This document shows positions 1 to 7,298 of a stretch of 10,590 nucleotides of DNA, piece after piece. Position 1 is the first letter of the stretch. Each line of letters starts with the position of its first letter. The stretch is from Bdellovibrionales bacterium (lineage in GTDB: Bacteria; Bdellovibrionota; UBA1018; CAIPTA01). Both the position numbers and the translations under genes were made by a program. The notes beneath the pieces were generated by a model that was not told the origin of the DNA, did not search any database, and saw only the letters and a program-made list of their open reading frames with translations. The stretch lies in the NCBI GenBank assembly GCA_021730855.1, contig JAKFYM010000283.1:1-10590 (forward strand). The letters run 5' to 3'.

Positions 1-764
1 TCCTAGAACAGGCCAACGGCACCTATTTCACTTGGCTTGCCGATGACGACTTTCTCCATCGCGAGGCTTTAGGCCGAGCTGCCGTTGCGCTACGAGCACA
101 CCCCTCCGCCCGTTCGCTGCTGCCCTATTATCACTTTGTGCAGAAATTTGCCGATGGCGACCGAACAGCCGCCGGGGGAGGACCAGCCTTCTCCCTTCCC
201 GCTGCTGACTTCCTCGACCAGTACTGGAAGGGCGTGCATCCGATCGCCGGCTGCTATGGATTTTTTCGCACCCCCTACCTTCGCTCAAAGGGTGGGATCC
301 GGCAGCTAGGGTCTGGCTTTTCGCCCTATTCTGACAATATGCTTTCCGTCGAAGAGGCGCGGGCTCCAGAGGTGCTGGTCTTGCCATTTCATGGTGTTTT
401 TATCCGTCGGCATGAAGGATCCATCTCTTCTGTTTCCACCGATCTCGAAGCCTATCGCAGCGCCCAACGCGACTATCTCGGCATTTGCTCGGAGGTCCTA
501 ACGCTCCCACATCTACGCATGCACAGCGTTCGATTGCAGCGCTTGGTAAAACGCGTCTGCCTCTATGATTTTTTTTCCGTCCTACAACGATCGGAGCACT
601 TTTCCGGCCACGATATCTTGCTCGCCTGGCGCCGGCTAGTGCCATCCCCAATGGATTTTCCGGGCTTCCTACTAGGTAACTGGCAAACCGCTAAGGTATG
701 TGTGCGCTTGGCACTGGCTCGGTGGAAGATGCGTTTCAGGGACAAACAGCTCAAAGTGGCCTGA
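1..764 (+). CDS. Family 2 glycosyltransferase, 3' part (5' end outside window)
   Basis: The reading frame is open from the left edge (first full codon at base 3) to the TGA at 762-764, giving 253 visible residues with no start codon for the true N-terminus. Near the visible start is GTYFTWLADDDFLHREAL. The ADDD is the DXD-type motif that binds the metal and nucleotide-sugar in GT-A fold family 2 enzymes, and it normally lies about 90-100 residues from the N-terminus, so roughly that much is missing. Later, SPYSDNML followed by a VLPFHGVFIRRHEGSIS-like strand fits the acceptor side of GT2 enzymes. The C-terminal part is rich in aromatic and basic residues, as in membrane-associated cytoplasmic enzymes. 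The predicted role is transfer of one sugar onto a growing surface glycan; donor and acceptor are unknown. The next gene starts 70 bp downstream on the same strand, so co-transcription is likely. An internal GTG at 138 could be miscalled as the start, but the DXD motif upstream of it argues against that. Confidence 0.82.
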   Translation, partial: LEQANGTYFTWLADDDFLHREALGRAAVALRAHPSARSLLPYYHFVQKFADGDRTAAGGGPAFSLPAADFLDQYWKGVHPIAGCYGFFRTPYLRSKGGIRQLGSGFSPYSDNMLSVEEARAPEVLVLPFHGVFIRRHEGSISSVSTDLEAYRSAQRDYLGICSEVLTLPHLRMHSVRLQRLVKRVCLYDFFSVLQRSEHFSGHDILLAWRRLVPSPMDFPGFLLGNWQTAKVCVRLALARWKMRFRDKQLKVA

Positions 765-794
765 AAATGCGAATTCCTTTTTGGCAAAAAGAAC

Positions 795-815
795 GGACTA
801 GTAAGCCACTCGTCC
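795..815 (+). other. Imperfect hairpin just upstream of the SDR ribosome binding site
   Basis: In the 70 bp gap between the GT2 and SDR genes, GGAC-t-AGT (795-802) pairs with ACT-c-GTCC (808-815) around a 5-base loop, with a single t/c mismatch. It ends 3 bases before the GGAG (819-822) that probably serves the SDR start at 835. No U-tract follows, so it is not an ordinary terminator. A shorter A/T-rich palindrome, CTTTTT-ggc-AAAAAG, sits at 777-791. Whether either structure has a function is unknown. Confidence 0.25.
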
Positions 816-834
816 AACGGAGAAACGAGAAAAT

Positions 835-1791
835 ATGAAAATCGTGGTCACCGGCGCCTTAGGGCACATAGGCTCACAGCTCATTCGCGAAATACCCCTA
901 TGGTTCAAGGATCCAGAGATTGTCTTGATCGACAATATGTCGGCTCAGCGCTATTGCTCGCTTTTCCGCCTGCCCGAAGGCGCTCGTTTTTCCTTTCTCG
1001 AAGGAGATGTGCACACCATGGACCTCTCCCCCTCTTTTGCGGGAGCCGAACTCGTGGTTCATCTAGCCGCCATTACCAATGCCGCTGGCAGCTTCGAAAT
1101 CCGTGAAAAAATTGAGAAGGAAAATTATTTCGCTACGGAACGGGTGGCCTTGGCGTGCCTGGAAGTGGGCGCTAAAATGATTAGCCTTTCTTCCACCAGC
1201 GTCTACGGCACGCAAAAAGAAGTGGTAGATGAAGATTGCTCGGAAGAAGACCTCAAACCCCAGAGCCCCTATGCCGAGACTAAGCTGCGAGAAGAACGCC
1301 TATTGCAAGAACTCTCAGCTACGAAAAATCTGAAGACAGTGGTCTGCCGCTTCGGCACCATCTTCGGCACCTCTCCGGGAATGCGTTTCCATACGGCAGT
1401 AAATAAATTTTGCTTTCAAGCTTCCGTGGGACAACCCGTGACGGTGTGGCGCACGGCCTATAACCAGAAGCGTCCCTATCTCCATCTGGAAGATGCTCTC
1501 CGGAGCTTGCGCTTCGTGATCGATAACGATATTTTTGATGGGCGTATTTACAATGTTCTTACCCTGAATGCCACGGTAGCCAATATCGTTGATGCGATTC
1601 GCAAACATGTGCCCGACCTAGAGATCAAGTACGTGGACACCCAGATCATGAATCAGCTTTCTTATGAGGTTTCGGCCAAGCGCTTTGAGAGCCTAGGTTT
1701 TACCTCGGCAGGCTCGCTAGAAGCAGGCATTGCCGACACTATGCGTTTGTTAGAAAGGATAGGCCGGCCGTGCCGGAGTCCCAAAAAGTAG
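835..1791 (+). CDS. NAD-dependent epimerase/dehydratase (extended SDR, WcaG-like)
   Basis: This 318-residue protein is an extended short-chain dehydrogenase/reductase. The Rossmann glycine motif GALGHIG is at residues 7-13, and the acidic residue after beta-2 (LIDN, 31-34) favours NAD(H). GDV (57-59) contacts adenine and HLAAITN begins at residue 76. The catalytic set is SLSSTSVYG (117-125) with Y146-A-E-T-K150. Length and motif spacing match UDP-glucose 4-epimerase and dTDP-glucose dehydratase relatives, so it should act on a nucleotide-sugar in the cytoplasm by epimerisation, dehydration or keto-sugar reduction. The exact reaction cannot be read from sequence. The ATG at 835 is chosen because the glycine motif then sits at the usual place, and GGAG (819-822) lies 12 bases upstream. 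Its 3' end overlaps the next gene by 22 bp, which points to translational coupling with the FAD oxidase and a shared pathway. It differs clearly from the PseB dehydratase on the other strand. Confidence 0.88.
   Translation: MKIVVTGALGHIGSQLIREIPLWFKDPEIVLIDNMSAQRYCSLFRLPEGARFSFLEGDVHTMDLSPSFAGAELVVHLAAITNAAGSFEIREKIEKENYFATERVALACLEVGAKMISLSSTSVYGTQKEVVDEDCSEEDLKPQSPYAETKLREERLLQELSATKNLKTVVCRFGTIFGTSPGMRFHTAVNKFCFQASVGQPVTVWRTAYNQKRPYLHLEDALRSLRFVIDNDIFDGRIYNVLTLNATVANIVDAIRKHVPDLEIKYVDTQIMNQLSYEVSAKRFESLGFTSAGSLEAGIADTMRLLERIGRPCRSPKK
1754..1759 (+). promoter_or_regulatory. Ribosome binding site for the FAD oxidase, inside the SDR gene
   Basis: AAAGGA lies 10 bases before the GTG at 1770 and supports that GTG as the start. 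From it the protein begins about 10 residues ahead of the FAD-binding glycine motif, which is normal for the family. It sits within the last codons of the SDR gene. Confidence 0.55.
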
Positions 1792-3017
1792 ACTACCTGA
1801 TCATTGGCGCCGGGATCATTGGCCTGGCTCTCGCGCGCAGCCTGCGCTACCAGTTCCCTAAGGCTAGGATTGTGCTCCTCGAAAAAGAAACCGAGCTGGC
1901 CCAGCATGGAAGCGGCAGGAACAGTGGGGTCCTCCATGCCGGCTTCTACTACAGCACACATTCGCTCAAGGCCAAATTCACCGCCGAGGGCTGCCGCCGC
2001 CTGAAGGCCTACTGCCAGGAAAAAAACATTCCCATAAATCCCTGCCAGAAACTGGTAGTAGCGCAAACAGCCGAAGAGCTCCCCACTTTGTTTGAGCTCG
2101 AGAAAAGGGGCAGGGCCAATGGGGTGGAGCTTAGTTTACTGAGCGCCAAGGAAATGGCTTCGCTTGAACCCAATGCCAAAACTGTGGACTACGCCCTGCA
2201 CTCTCCGCAAACAGCCACGGTGGATCCCGTACAAGTCTGCCGTCAGCTGCAGCAGGACCTTCTGATTGCGGGCGTGGAATTTGCTTTTGCCTGTCCCTAT
2301 GAAAAAAAGATCGGGGACACCGCCATCCAAGCCGGAGGGCGGCGCTTCGAATTTGACAAGCTCATCAATGCCGCCGGGCTCTATGCCGACAAAATCGCCC
2401 GCGATTTTGGCTTCTCGCAAAAATATTCCATCCTGCCCTTCAAGGGCATCTACCTGAAATACACCGGCCCCGACCGCCCACTCCGCACCAATATCTATCC
2501 CGTGCCCAACCTTAAGTTTCCCTTCCTAGGAGTGCACTTCACCATCACCGTGGATGGCGCCATCAAGATCGGTCCCACGGCCATTCCAGCCTTTTGGCGG
2601 GAAAATTATTCCGGCTTTAGCCGCTTCTCGGCCGGAGAAAGTTGGGACATCCTACGCAAAGAGGCCGAGCTTTTCGTGAAGAATAAATTCCATTTCCGTG
2701 ATTTGGCCTTGGCAGAATTCAAAAAATACCAAAAAAAACATTTCATCCAGCTCGCCTCACAATTGGTGCAAAAGATTGACCCTAAAGGCTTTACCGAATG
2801 GTCCAGGCCGGGGATCCGCGCCCAGCTTCTCAATCTAGAAACCCTGGAGCTTGTGCAGGATTTTGTGGTGGAGGGCGACGAAAAAACCACTCATGTGCTC
2901 AATGCCGTGTCTCCGGCCTTCACCGGCAGCCTGCCTTTTGCCGACTGGGTGGTCAAAGAGCATGTGGAGAAACACGACTCCAAACGACACGCGCCACAAA
3001 TCCAAACGCAGTTATAA
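1770..3017 (+). CDS. FAD-dependent oxidase/dehydrogenase, L-2-hydroxyglutarate oxidase (LhgO) family
   Basis: This 415-residue protein belongs to the DAO fold. The N-terminal dinucleotide motif is IIGAGIIG (11-18), with the ribose-binding acid at E38. HGSGRNSGVLHAG (46-58) is very characteristic of LhgO/L2HGDH enzymes. NAAGLYAD (200-207) and the beta strands ending in KIGPTA (266-271) follow. RPGIRAQLL (346-354) and SPAFTGSLPFA (381-391) close the FAD site. The length matches LhgO (about 400 residues). Family members oxidise L-2-hydroxyglutarate to 2-oxoglutarate and pass electrons to oxygen or the quinone pool, often at the membrane. Here the gene sits in a glycan locus and overlaps the SDR by 22 bp, so I infer oxidation of a hydroxy-acid or sugar substrate rather than central metabolism. 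No transmembrane segment is seen. The GTG start is set by the AAAGGA site and motif position. The last 65 bp, coding a polar tail, overlap the convergent gene on the other strand. The family is certain; the substrate is not. Confidence 0.88.
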   Translation: MPESQKVDYLIIGAGIIGLALARSLRYQFPKARIVLLEKETELAQHGSGRNSGVLHAGFYYSTHSLKAKFTAEGCRRLKAYCQEKNIPINPCQKLVVAQTAEELPTLFELEKRGRANGVELSLLSAKEMASLEPNAKTVDYALHSPQTATVDPVQVCRQLQQDLLIAGVEFAFACPYEKKIGDTAIQAGGRRFEFDKLINAAGLYADKIARDFGFSQKYSILPFKGIYLKYTGPDRPLRTNIYPVPNLKFPFLGVHFTITVDGAIKIGPTAIPAFWRENYSGFSRFSAGESWDILRKEAELFVKNKFHFRDLALAEFKKYQKKHFIQLASQLVQKIDPKGFTEWSRPGIRAQLLNLETLELVQDFVVEGDEKTTHVLNAVSPAFTGSLPFADWVVKEHVEKHDSKRHAPQIQTQL

Positions 3018-4545
3018 AGCCCGAAAAAAACAGGATCGCCTGAAAATAGGCAAATAAATTTTCTAGGTCAGAAACTGAATGCAGACTGCGTTTTTCATAG
3101 TAGGTCCTAAGCTCTCGAGGCCCCCAATTCCCCCCCGAAGCCAAAAAGGGAATGCCCAGGAGCGGGCTCGCGCCCAAGTTCTTGATCGATCCGCCCCTCA
3201 GCGCGTGCACAAACGAGTGCTGAACAAAGTACGGCGAGGCAAAAGCCTCTCGGCCGGCATAAGCCGGATCATAAATGCCTTCCCGCTCCACGGGCTGTAC
3301 GGTGAGCGTGAGGGTATCGGCATTGCTTTCAAAATTCGTCACATGCATTCCGGCAAAGGCTGCCAACAGCAACCCGCTTCCAAGCAAGGGCCATGACAAA
3401 CGCCTTTCTCGGAATAGCAGTAGGGCTGCAAAAACAAGAAGCGAGCCTAGGGGTAGGAGGTACCGATTTCCATAACTCATGCTGTTGGTTGGATAGTTAG
3501 CAAGAAAGAGCAGCTGACAAAGAAGCAAAAGCGCCCCAAGGGCTGAGAGCATCCGATTTTCTCGCAGGAAGCTGCGTAGCGGACCCGAGCGGGTGATCAC
3601 AATCCAGAGCGCAAAAAAGAGCGGAGGATACAACCAGAAGATTCCCCAATGCGGCCCCAAGAAAAAATCAAAGATCCGGCGTGCTGTCCAATCATGCAAA
3701 GCCAACATATTGGTTTGTGAGACGGTGGCATCATAGCGGTCGGGTGCATAAGCCCAGCTGCCGGTCTGGCGGTATTGCCAGTAGAAAAAAATTGCCAAAG
3801 CCGGCAAGCCTCCGGCCACAAATCGCGAGAGCCTCCCCCCCGCCACACGCCAAGATTCTGCACTCAAGGCAACAAAAACGAAAGCGATGCCCAAGATGTA
3901 GAGATCGTACATCTTCGTGAGAAAGAGAAAACCTCCTACCAAACCAAGCAAGAAATATGGCGTCCTACGGCCCAGAGAAAGCAAAAAACAAAGTAAAACG
4001 ACGAGAAAGAACTCCGCGGCATGCGACATCACGGGACGCCTGTACACATAGTACAGGACAGGCGAAAGCGAGAAACAACCCATCAAAAATAGACTGGTAT
4101 AAGCAGAGCCTGTCCGGCGCCAGCTGACTTCAAAAAGCAGAACCAGGCCAAAATAAAAGAAGAAAAAAGAAGCCACGATATGCCAAAGCAGAAGAGGATC
4201 GATCCTAGGAGGCGCAAAGAGGCCCCACTTCTGCAGAAGCGCGCCAAAGGCAGTGATGGGGAGAGCGAGCAGGGCCGCTCCCGGGGAATAGCGATTGTAT
4301 TTGGAGCGAGAGGCACCGGTGATGGGATCGGTCTCGCAGACCGAAAGATCTTGGTCTAGTAGAGGCCTCGTGCACCAATCAAACGTGTGATTCCGCAGTA
4401 GGGCTTCTGTATAGGCGAAATAACCCGCATCGTCGCCCGCCGGGATCACCAGAAAAATGCTTTTGTTATAAATCCGAATGAAAAGAAAAGCGTAACAGAA
4501 ACAAAGTACCCACAAAATCAGCCAGGCATACTTCCTATTCGCCAA
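2953..4545 (-). CDS. GT-C-like (ArnT/family 39-type) integral membrane protein
   Basis: This protein is about 530 residues, very hydrophobic, with some ten or more membrane segments. The first membrane helix covers roughly residues 7-25. It is followed by the loop IPAGDDAGYFAYTEALL with an acidic pair at 38-39, where GT-C enzymes keep their catalytic Asp/Glu in the first extracytoplasmic loop. YNRYSPGAALLALP follows in the same loop region and entry to the next helix. Near the middle is YGNRYLLP (358-365), a common GT-C motif. A soluble segment of about 90 residues (402-491) precedes a last helix (about 495-521). These proteins move a sugar from a polyprenyl-phosphate donor to an acceptor on the periplasmic face; which sugar is unknown. 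I place the start at the TTG at 4545 because AGGAAGGA lies 7 bases upstream. A GTG at 4572 would add nine residues but has no visible ribosome site. The gene overlaps the end of the GNAT gene by 11 bp, and its 3' end overlaps the convergent oxidase gene by 65 bp. Two 7-base C runs (3130-3136, 3835-3841) lie in it. Confidence 0.78.
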   Translation of the reverse strand: MANRKYAWLILWVLCFCYAFLFIRIYNKSIFLVIPAGDDAGYFAYTEALLRNHTFDWCTRPLLDQDLSVCETDPITGASRSKYNRYSPGAALLALPITAFGALLQKWGLFAPPRIDPLLLWHIVASFFFFYFGLVLLFEVSWRRTGSAYTSLFLMGCFSLSPVLYYVYRRPVMSHAAEFFLVVLLCFLLSLGRRTPYFLLGLVGGFLFLTKMYDLYILGIAFVFVALSAESWRVAGGRLSRFVAGGLPALAIFFYWQYRQTGSWAYAPDRYDATVSQTNMLALHDWTARRIFDFFLGPHWGIFWLYPPLFFALWIVITRSGPLRSFLRENRMLSALGALLLLCQLLFLANYPTNSMSYGNRYLLPLGSLLVFAALLLFRERRLSWPLLGSGLLLAAFAGMHVTNFESNADTLTLTVQPVEREGIYDPAYAGREAFASPYFVQHSFVHALRGGSIKNLGASPLLGIPFLASGGNWGPRELRTYYEKRSLHSVSDLENLFAYFQAILFFSGFITAFGFVARVVWSRVSPHAL

Positions 4546-5104
4546 TCTTTTTTCCTTCCTGCGTGAATTCACTACGCAAGATGGAGAACTCTAAGACATC
4601 GAGAAACTTACCACCGCGATAAAAGGCGGAGCGGCGACGGCCTTCTTGTTTCAGCCCGAGACCCTCCGCCAATCGAATCATCGCTATATTCTCTTCGGTA
4701 GTGCCGCAATAAATACGATTCAGATTGAGCTCCCGAAAGCCATGAGCCAGAAGCAGCTGGGCAGCTTCCTTGGCAAAACCTTTGCCCCAATGGCCCTTCG
4801 CCCCTACCAGGACCGCAAATTCAGCGGCGCGATCAATCCACTGGATGTTCTGGAGAGAAACGTTCCCGATATGCTGGTCCTTCTCGCGATCCACGATGGC
4901 GAGAACAAGGCTGGTGCTCGATTGCGTGGCCTCGGTAAAGAACGCACGCATTCCGGCTTCCGAATTAGGATATCGGCCATGACGATTGTGGCGGCAAACT
5001 TCAGGATCATTGAACCACTGGAAATAAGATCCCTCAGGCGATAGATCCTGCTCCGTGAGCCCGCGCAAATACACTCTAGGTCCAAGCAAAAAAGCGTTTT
5101 TCAT
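4535..5104 (-). CDS. GNAT acetyltransferase (RimJ/RimL type), candidate 4-amino-sugar N-acetyltransferase
   Basis: This 189-residue protein has a single GNAT domain. It opens with GPRVYLRGLTEQDL (8-21), continues with an FNDPEV segment (31-36) typical of RimJ/RimL-like members, and has the acetyl-CoA pyrophosphate loop GHWGKGFAKEAA (104-115). NRIYCGTTEENIAMIRLAE and GLGLKQEGRRR (about 129-158) form the usual C-terminal half. The ATG at 5104 follows the pseC stop codon with no intervening base, so the two are translationally coupled. Given that position directly after pseB-pseC, the likely role is acetylation of the 4-amino group made by PseC, as PseH does, giving UDP-2,4-diacetamido-2,4,6-trideoxy-L-altrose. 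The sequence itself looks more like ribosomal-protein-type GNATs than classic PseH, so the substrate rests on context. A role in acetylating another sugar or a protein N-terminus is the alternative. Confidence 0.8.
   Translation of the reverse strand: MKNAFLLGPRVYLRGLTEQDLSPEGSYFQWFNDPEVCRHNRHGRYPNSEAGMRAFFTEATQSSTSLVLAIVDREKDQHIGNVSLQNIQWIDRAAEFAVLVGAKGHWGKGFAKEAAQLLLAHGFRELNLNRIYCGTTEENIAMIRLAEGLGLKQEGRRRSAFYRGGKFLDVLEFSILRSEFTQEGKKIGE
4553..4560 (-). promoter_or_regulatory. Strong Shine-Dalgarno site deciding a TTG start
   Basis: On the minus strand AGGAAGGA is followed by seven bases and then TTG (4545-4543). It is the best ribosome site in the window and lies downstream of the alternative GTG (4572), so it can only serve the TTG. 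It is embedded in the last codons of the GNAT gene. Confidence 0.5.
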
Positions 5105-6262
5105 CTATCCGTCTCTCTTCAGCGCTAAGCGCAGTCCCTCGACCACGCGATTCACTTCCCCCTCGGTGAGAGTGGCGTACATGGGCAAGCTCAAGATTCG
5201 CTTTTGCACGGCCTCCGTAACTGGCAAATCTCCCGGCTTATATCCCATTCGCTCCCGATAGTAGGGGTGTAGGTGCAAACAAGGATAGTGCACGTTTACT
5301 CCAATGCCAAGCTCCCGCAGCCGCAGGTTGGCCTGCTCACGAGTCACGGAAAGCTCTGCGAATGGTAGCTGCACCACAAATAAATGATACGCATGAGTAG
5401 AGCCTGGGCTGCTCGCTTGAATCTCGACAAGAGGATCCTTGGCAAAGGCCGCCATGTATTGAGCAGCAATACGCCGACGCGCCTCAAGCCAGAGCGGAAG
5501 TTTTCCCAGCTGACTGATGCCCAGGGCGCACTGAAAATCATTGATCCGGTAGTTGAAGCCGAGCTCCACCATCTCGTAGTGGAAGGTCCCGGCCTCCGCT
5601 CGTTGACGATGGTCAGTGCTGATGCCGTGGTTGCGAAAACGCCTCATGTTTGTGGCCAACTGGGCATCGCGAGTGAGCACCATTCCCCCTTCGCCAGTGG
5701 TGATATGCTTGGCTGGATGAAAACTCAGCACCGTGAGATCGGCCAATTGGCCCACGCAGTGCTCTCCCTGCCGAGCGCCAACTGAGTGGCAAGCATCCGC
5801 AATCAGCTTGAGTCCATACGCTTCCGTGATCCTACGCAGCGCCTGGTAGTCACAGGGCAAACCTGCATAGTCCACGGCCACAATGGCCTTGGTTTTTTTG
5901 GTCACGAGGCGAGCTACGTGTTCTGGATCCAATAGAAGTGTCTGCGGATCCACTTCGGCGAAGACTGGTTTTGCTCCCTGGTAAAGAATCGCGTTTGCGG
6001 TGGCGGCAAAGGTAAGCGAAGGCAGGATCACTTCATCGCCCGCCCCGATTCCAGCGGCGGCCATGGCCACATGCAGTCCCGCGGTGCCACTAGAAACGGC
6101 CACGCCCTGTTCCACACCGCAGAACCTAGCCACGCTTGCTTCGAACTCTCCTATTTTTGGCCCTGTGGTGAGCCAATCGGAACGCAGCACCTTCACCACG
6201 GCAGCAATGTCATCCTCGTCAATGCTTTGCCGGGCATAGGGAATGAAATCCAGGGACGGCAT
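5105..6262 (-). CDS. pseC: PLP-dependent sugar aminotransferase, PseC-like (UDP-4-amino-4,6-dideoxy-L-AltNAc transaminase)
   Basis: This 385-residue protein is a DegT/DnrJ/EryC1 aminotransferase. RSDWLTTGPKIGEFE (27-41) is the standard N-terminal motif of this family. AVSSGTAGLHVA (55-66) binds the PLP phosphate, D156 in LIADACHSVGA pairs with the pyridine nitrogen, and SFHPAKHITTGEGG carries the Schiff-base lysine K185. NYRINDFQCALGISQL (about 237-252) and the C-terminal NVHYPCLHLHPYY segment (about 323-335) match PseC. The predicted reaction is transfer of the glutamate amino group to the 4-keto sugar made by PseB, forming UDP-4-amino-4,6-dideoxy-N-acetyl-beta-L-altrosamine in the cytoplasm. 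Placement 4 bp after pseB and immediately before a GNAT supports this over other DegT enzymes. The ATG at 6262 has no clear Shine-Dalgarno site, so re-initiation after pseB translation is likely. Confidence 0.92.
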   Translation of the reverse strand: MPSLDFIPYARQSIDEDDIAAVVKVLRSDWLTTGPKIGEFEASVARFCGVEQGVAVSSGTAGLHVAMAAAGIGAGDEVILPSLTFAATANAILYQGAKPVFAEVDPQTLLLDPEHVARLVTKKTKAIVAVDYAGLPCDYQALRRITEAYGLKLIADACHSVGARQGEHCVGQLADLTVLSFHPAKHITTGEGGMVLTRDAQLATNMRRFRNHGISTDHRQRAEAGTFHYEMVELGFNYRINDFQCALGISQLGKLPLWLEARRRIAAQYMAAFAKDPLVEIQASSPGSTHAYHLFVVQLPFAELSVTREQANLRLRELGIGVNVHYPCLHLHPYYRERMGYKPGDLPVTEAVQKRILSLPMYATLTEGEVNRVVEGLRLALKRDG

Positions 6263-6266
6263 GATT

Positions 6267-7298
6267 TTAGTCGGAAGACGGAGGCACTAGATTTTGGAAC
6301 TGGCTTTCAAAATCGCCCCCGTTACGCATCATCGACTGCAGATGGTCGATCGATAGAATTTCTTTATTGCGATCGCTGCTATAGGTAAAGCCATCCGGGC
6401 AAGGCTTCGCGCCTAAGAGGTATTTGCCTTTCTTTTCCCAAAAATTCAGCTCCGGCTGGATCACAAAAAAATCGCGCAATTCCAGGGTGCGGCGCGCATC
6501 GTCTTCGGGCACCAGCACTTCGTGCAACTTCTCCCCCGGCCGGATTCCTACGAACTCGTGTTTGCACTCGGGTGCAAGGGCAGCAGCTAGGTCCATGATG
6601 TTCATGCTGGGAATTTTCGGCACGAAAATCTCTCCGCCCTGCATCTTATCCAGACAGGTAAACACAAACTGCACTCCCTGTTCGAGAGTGATCCAGAACC
6701 TGGTCATCCGACTATCAGTGATGGGAAGGGTGCCGGTTTTTTTCATTTTCAGAAAGAAAGGGATCACGCTTCCTCGGCTACCCACCACATTTCCATACCG
6801 GACCACGCTGAACTTTGTGCGATGGTTCCCGGAATAGGCATTGGCAGCCACAAAAAGTTTATCGGAACAAAGCTTCGTGGCTCCGTAAAGATTAATGGGG
6901 TTGGCGGCTTTGTCGGTGCTAAGCGCGATAACCTTTTCCACATTGCGGTCGATGGCCACATCGAGGATGTTGGCGGCGCCGAGAATATTGGTCTTGATTG
7001 CTTCTAGTGGATTGTACTCGGCCGCAGGCACTTGTTTGATCGCTGCCGCATGCACCACGATGTCCACGCCATCGAGAGCTCGGTGCAGGCGCTCTTTATC
7101 GCGGACATCCCCAATGAAATAACGAATCTCCCGGTATTTTTCTTCAGGAAAACGAGACCGCATCTCGAATTGTTTGAGTTCGTCACGACTGAAAATGATC
7201 AAACGCCGCAGCTTATAGCGCTCCAGCGCTAATTGAGTGAATTTTTGGCCGAAGGAGCCTGTTCCGCCAGTGACGAGAACTGTTTTGTCATTAAGCAT
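6267..7298 (-). CDS. pseB: UDP-N-acetylglucosamine 4,6-dehydratase (inverting), PseB/FlaA1
   Basis: This 343-residue protein has the full PseB signature. TGGTGSFGQ (10-18) is the nucleotide-binding loop and SRDELKQFEM (37-46) is diagnostic of the family. GDVRDKERL (63-71) and AAAIKQVPAAEYNP (84-97) follow. The active site STDKAANPINLYGATK (127-142) contains D129, K130 and Y138. These have the D-K and later Y spacing of FlaA1, where Lys and Asp drive C5 inversion. RYGNVVGSRGSVIPFF and GIRPGEKLHEVL complete the fold. It converts UDP-GlcNAc to UDP-2-acetamido-2,6-dideoxy-beta-L-arabino-hexos-4-ulose, the first step of pseudaminic-acid-type pathways. The length is typical. The ATG at 7298 places the glycine loop correctly, but only a weak AAAGA precedes it. 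The gap to the upstream GT9 gene is 97 bp, so it may share that transcript or use its own promoter. Confidence 0.95.
   Translation of the reverse strand: MLNDKTVLVTGGTGSFGQKFTQLALERYKLRRLIIFSRDELKQFEMRSRFPEEKYREIRYFIGDVRDKERLHRALDGVDIVVHAAAIKQVPAAEYNPLEAIKTNILGAANILDVAIDRNVEKVIALSTDKAANPINLYGATKLCSDKLFVAANAYSGNHRTKFSVVRYGNVVGSRGSVIPFFLKMKKTGTLPITDSRMTRFWITLEQGVQFVFTCLDKMQGGEIFVPKIPSMNIMDLAAALAPECKHEFVGIRPGEKLHEVLVPEDDARRTLELRDFFVIQPELNFWEKKGKYLLGAKPCPDGFTYSSDRNKEILSIDHLQSMMRNGGDFESQFQNLVPPSSD

Noticed and set aside
138..764. GTG at 138 as the start of a short separate gene
   Set aside because: The same frame is open to the window edge and contains the GT2 DXD motif upstream, so this is the tail of a longer gene.
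3038..3051. GCCT-gaaaat-AGGC hairpin after the FAD oxidase stop codon
   Set aside because: The stem is only 4 bp with no proper U-tract, and it lies within the coding region of the convergent gene. It is not a credible terminator.
3079..3996. Several plus-strand open frames of 66-105 codons
   Set aside because: They lie antisense to the GT-C-like membrane protein, have no recognisable domain or ribosome site, and read as low-complexity Arg/Pro/Ser-rich shadows.
5384..5785. Plus-strand open frame of 133 codons
   Set aside because: It is antisense to pseC, whose catalytic motifs are intact. It shows no family signature.
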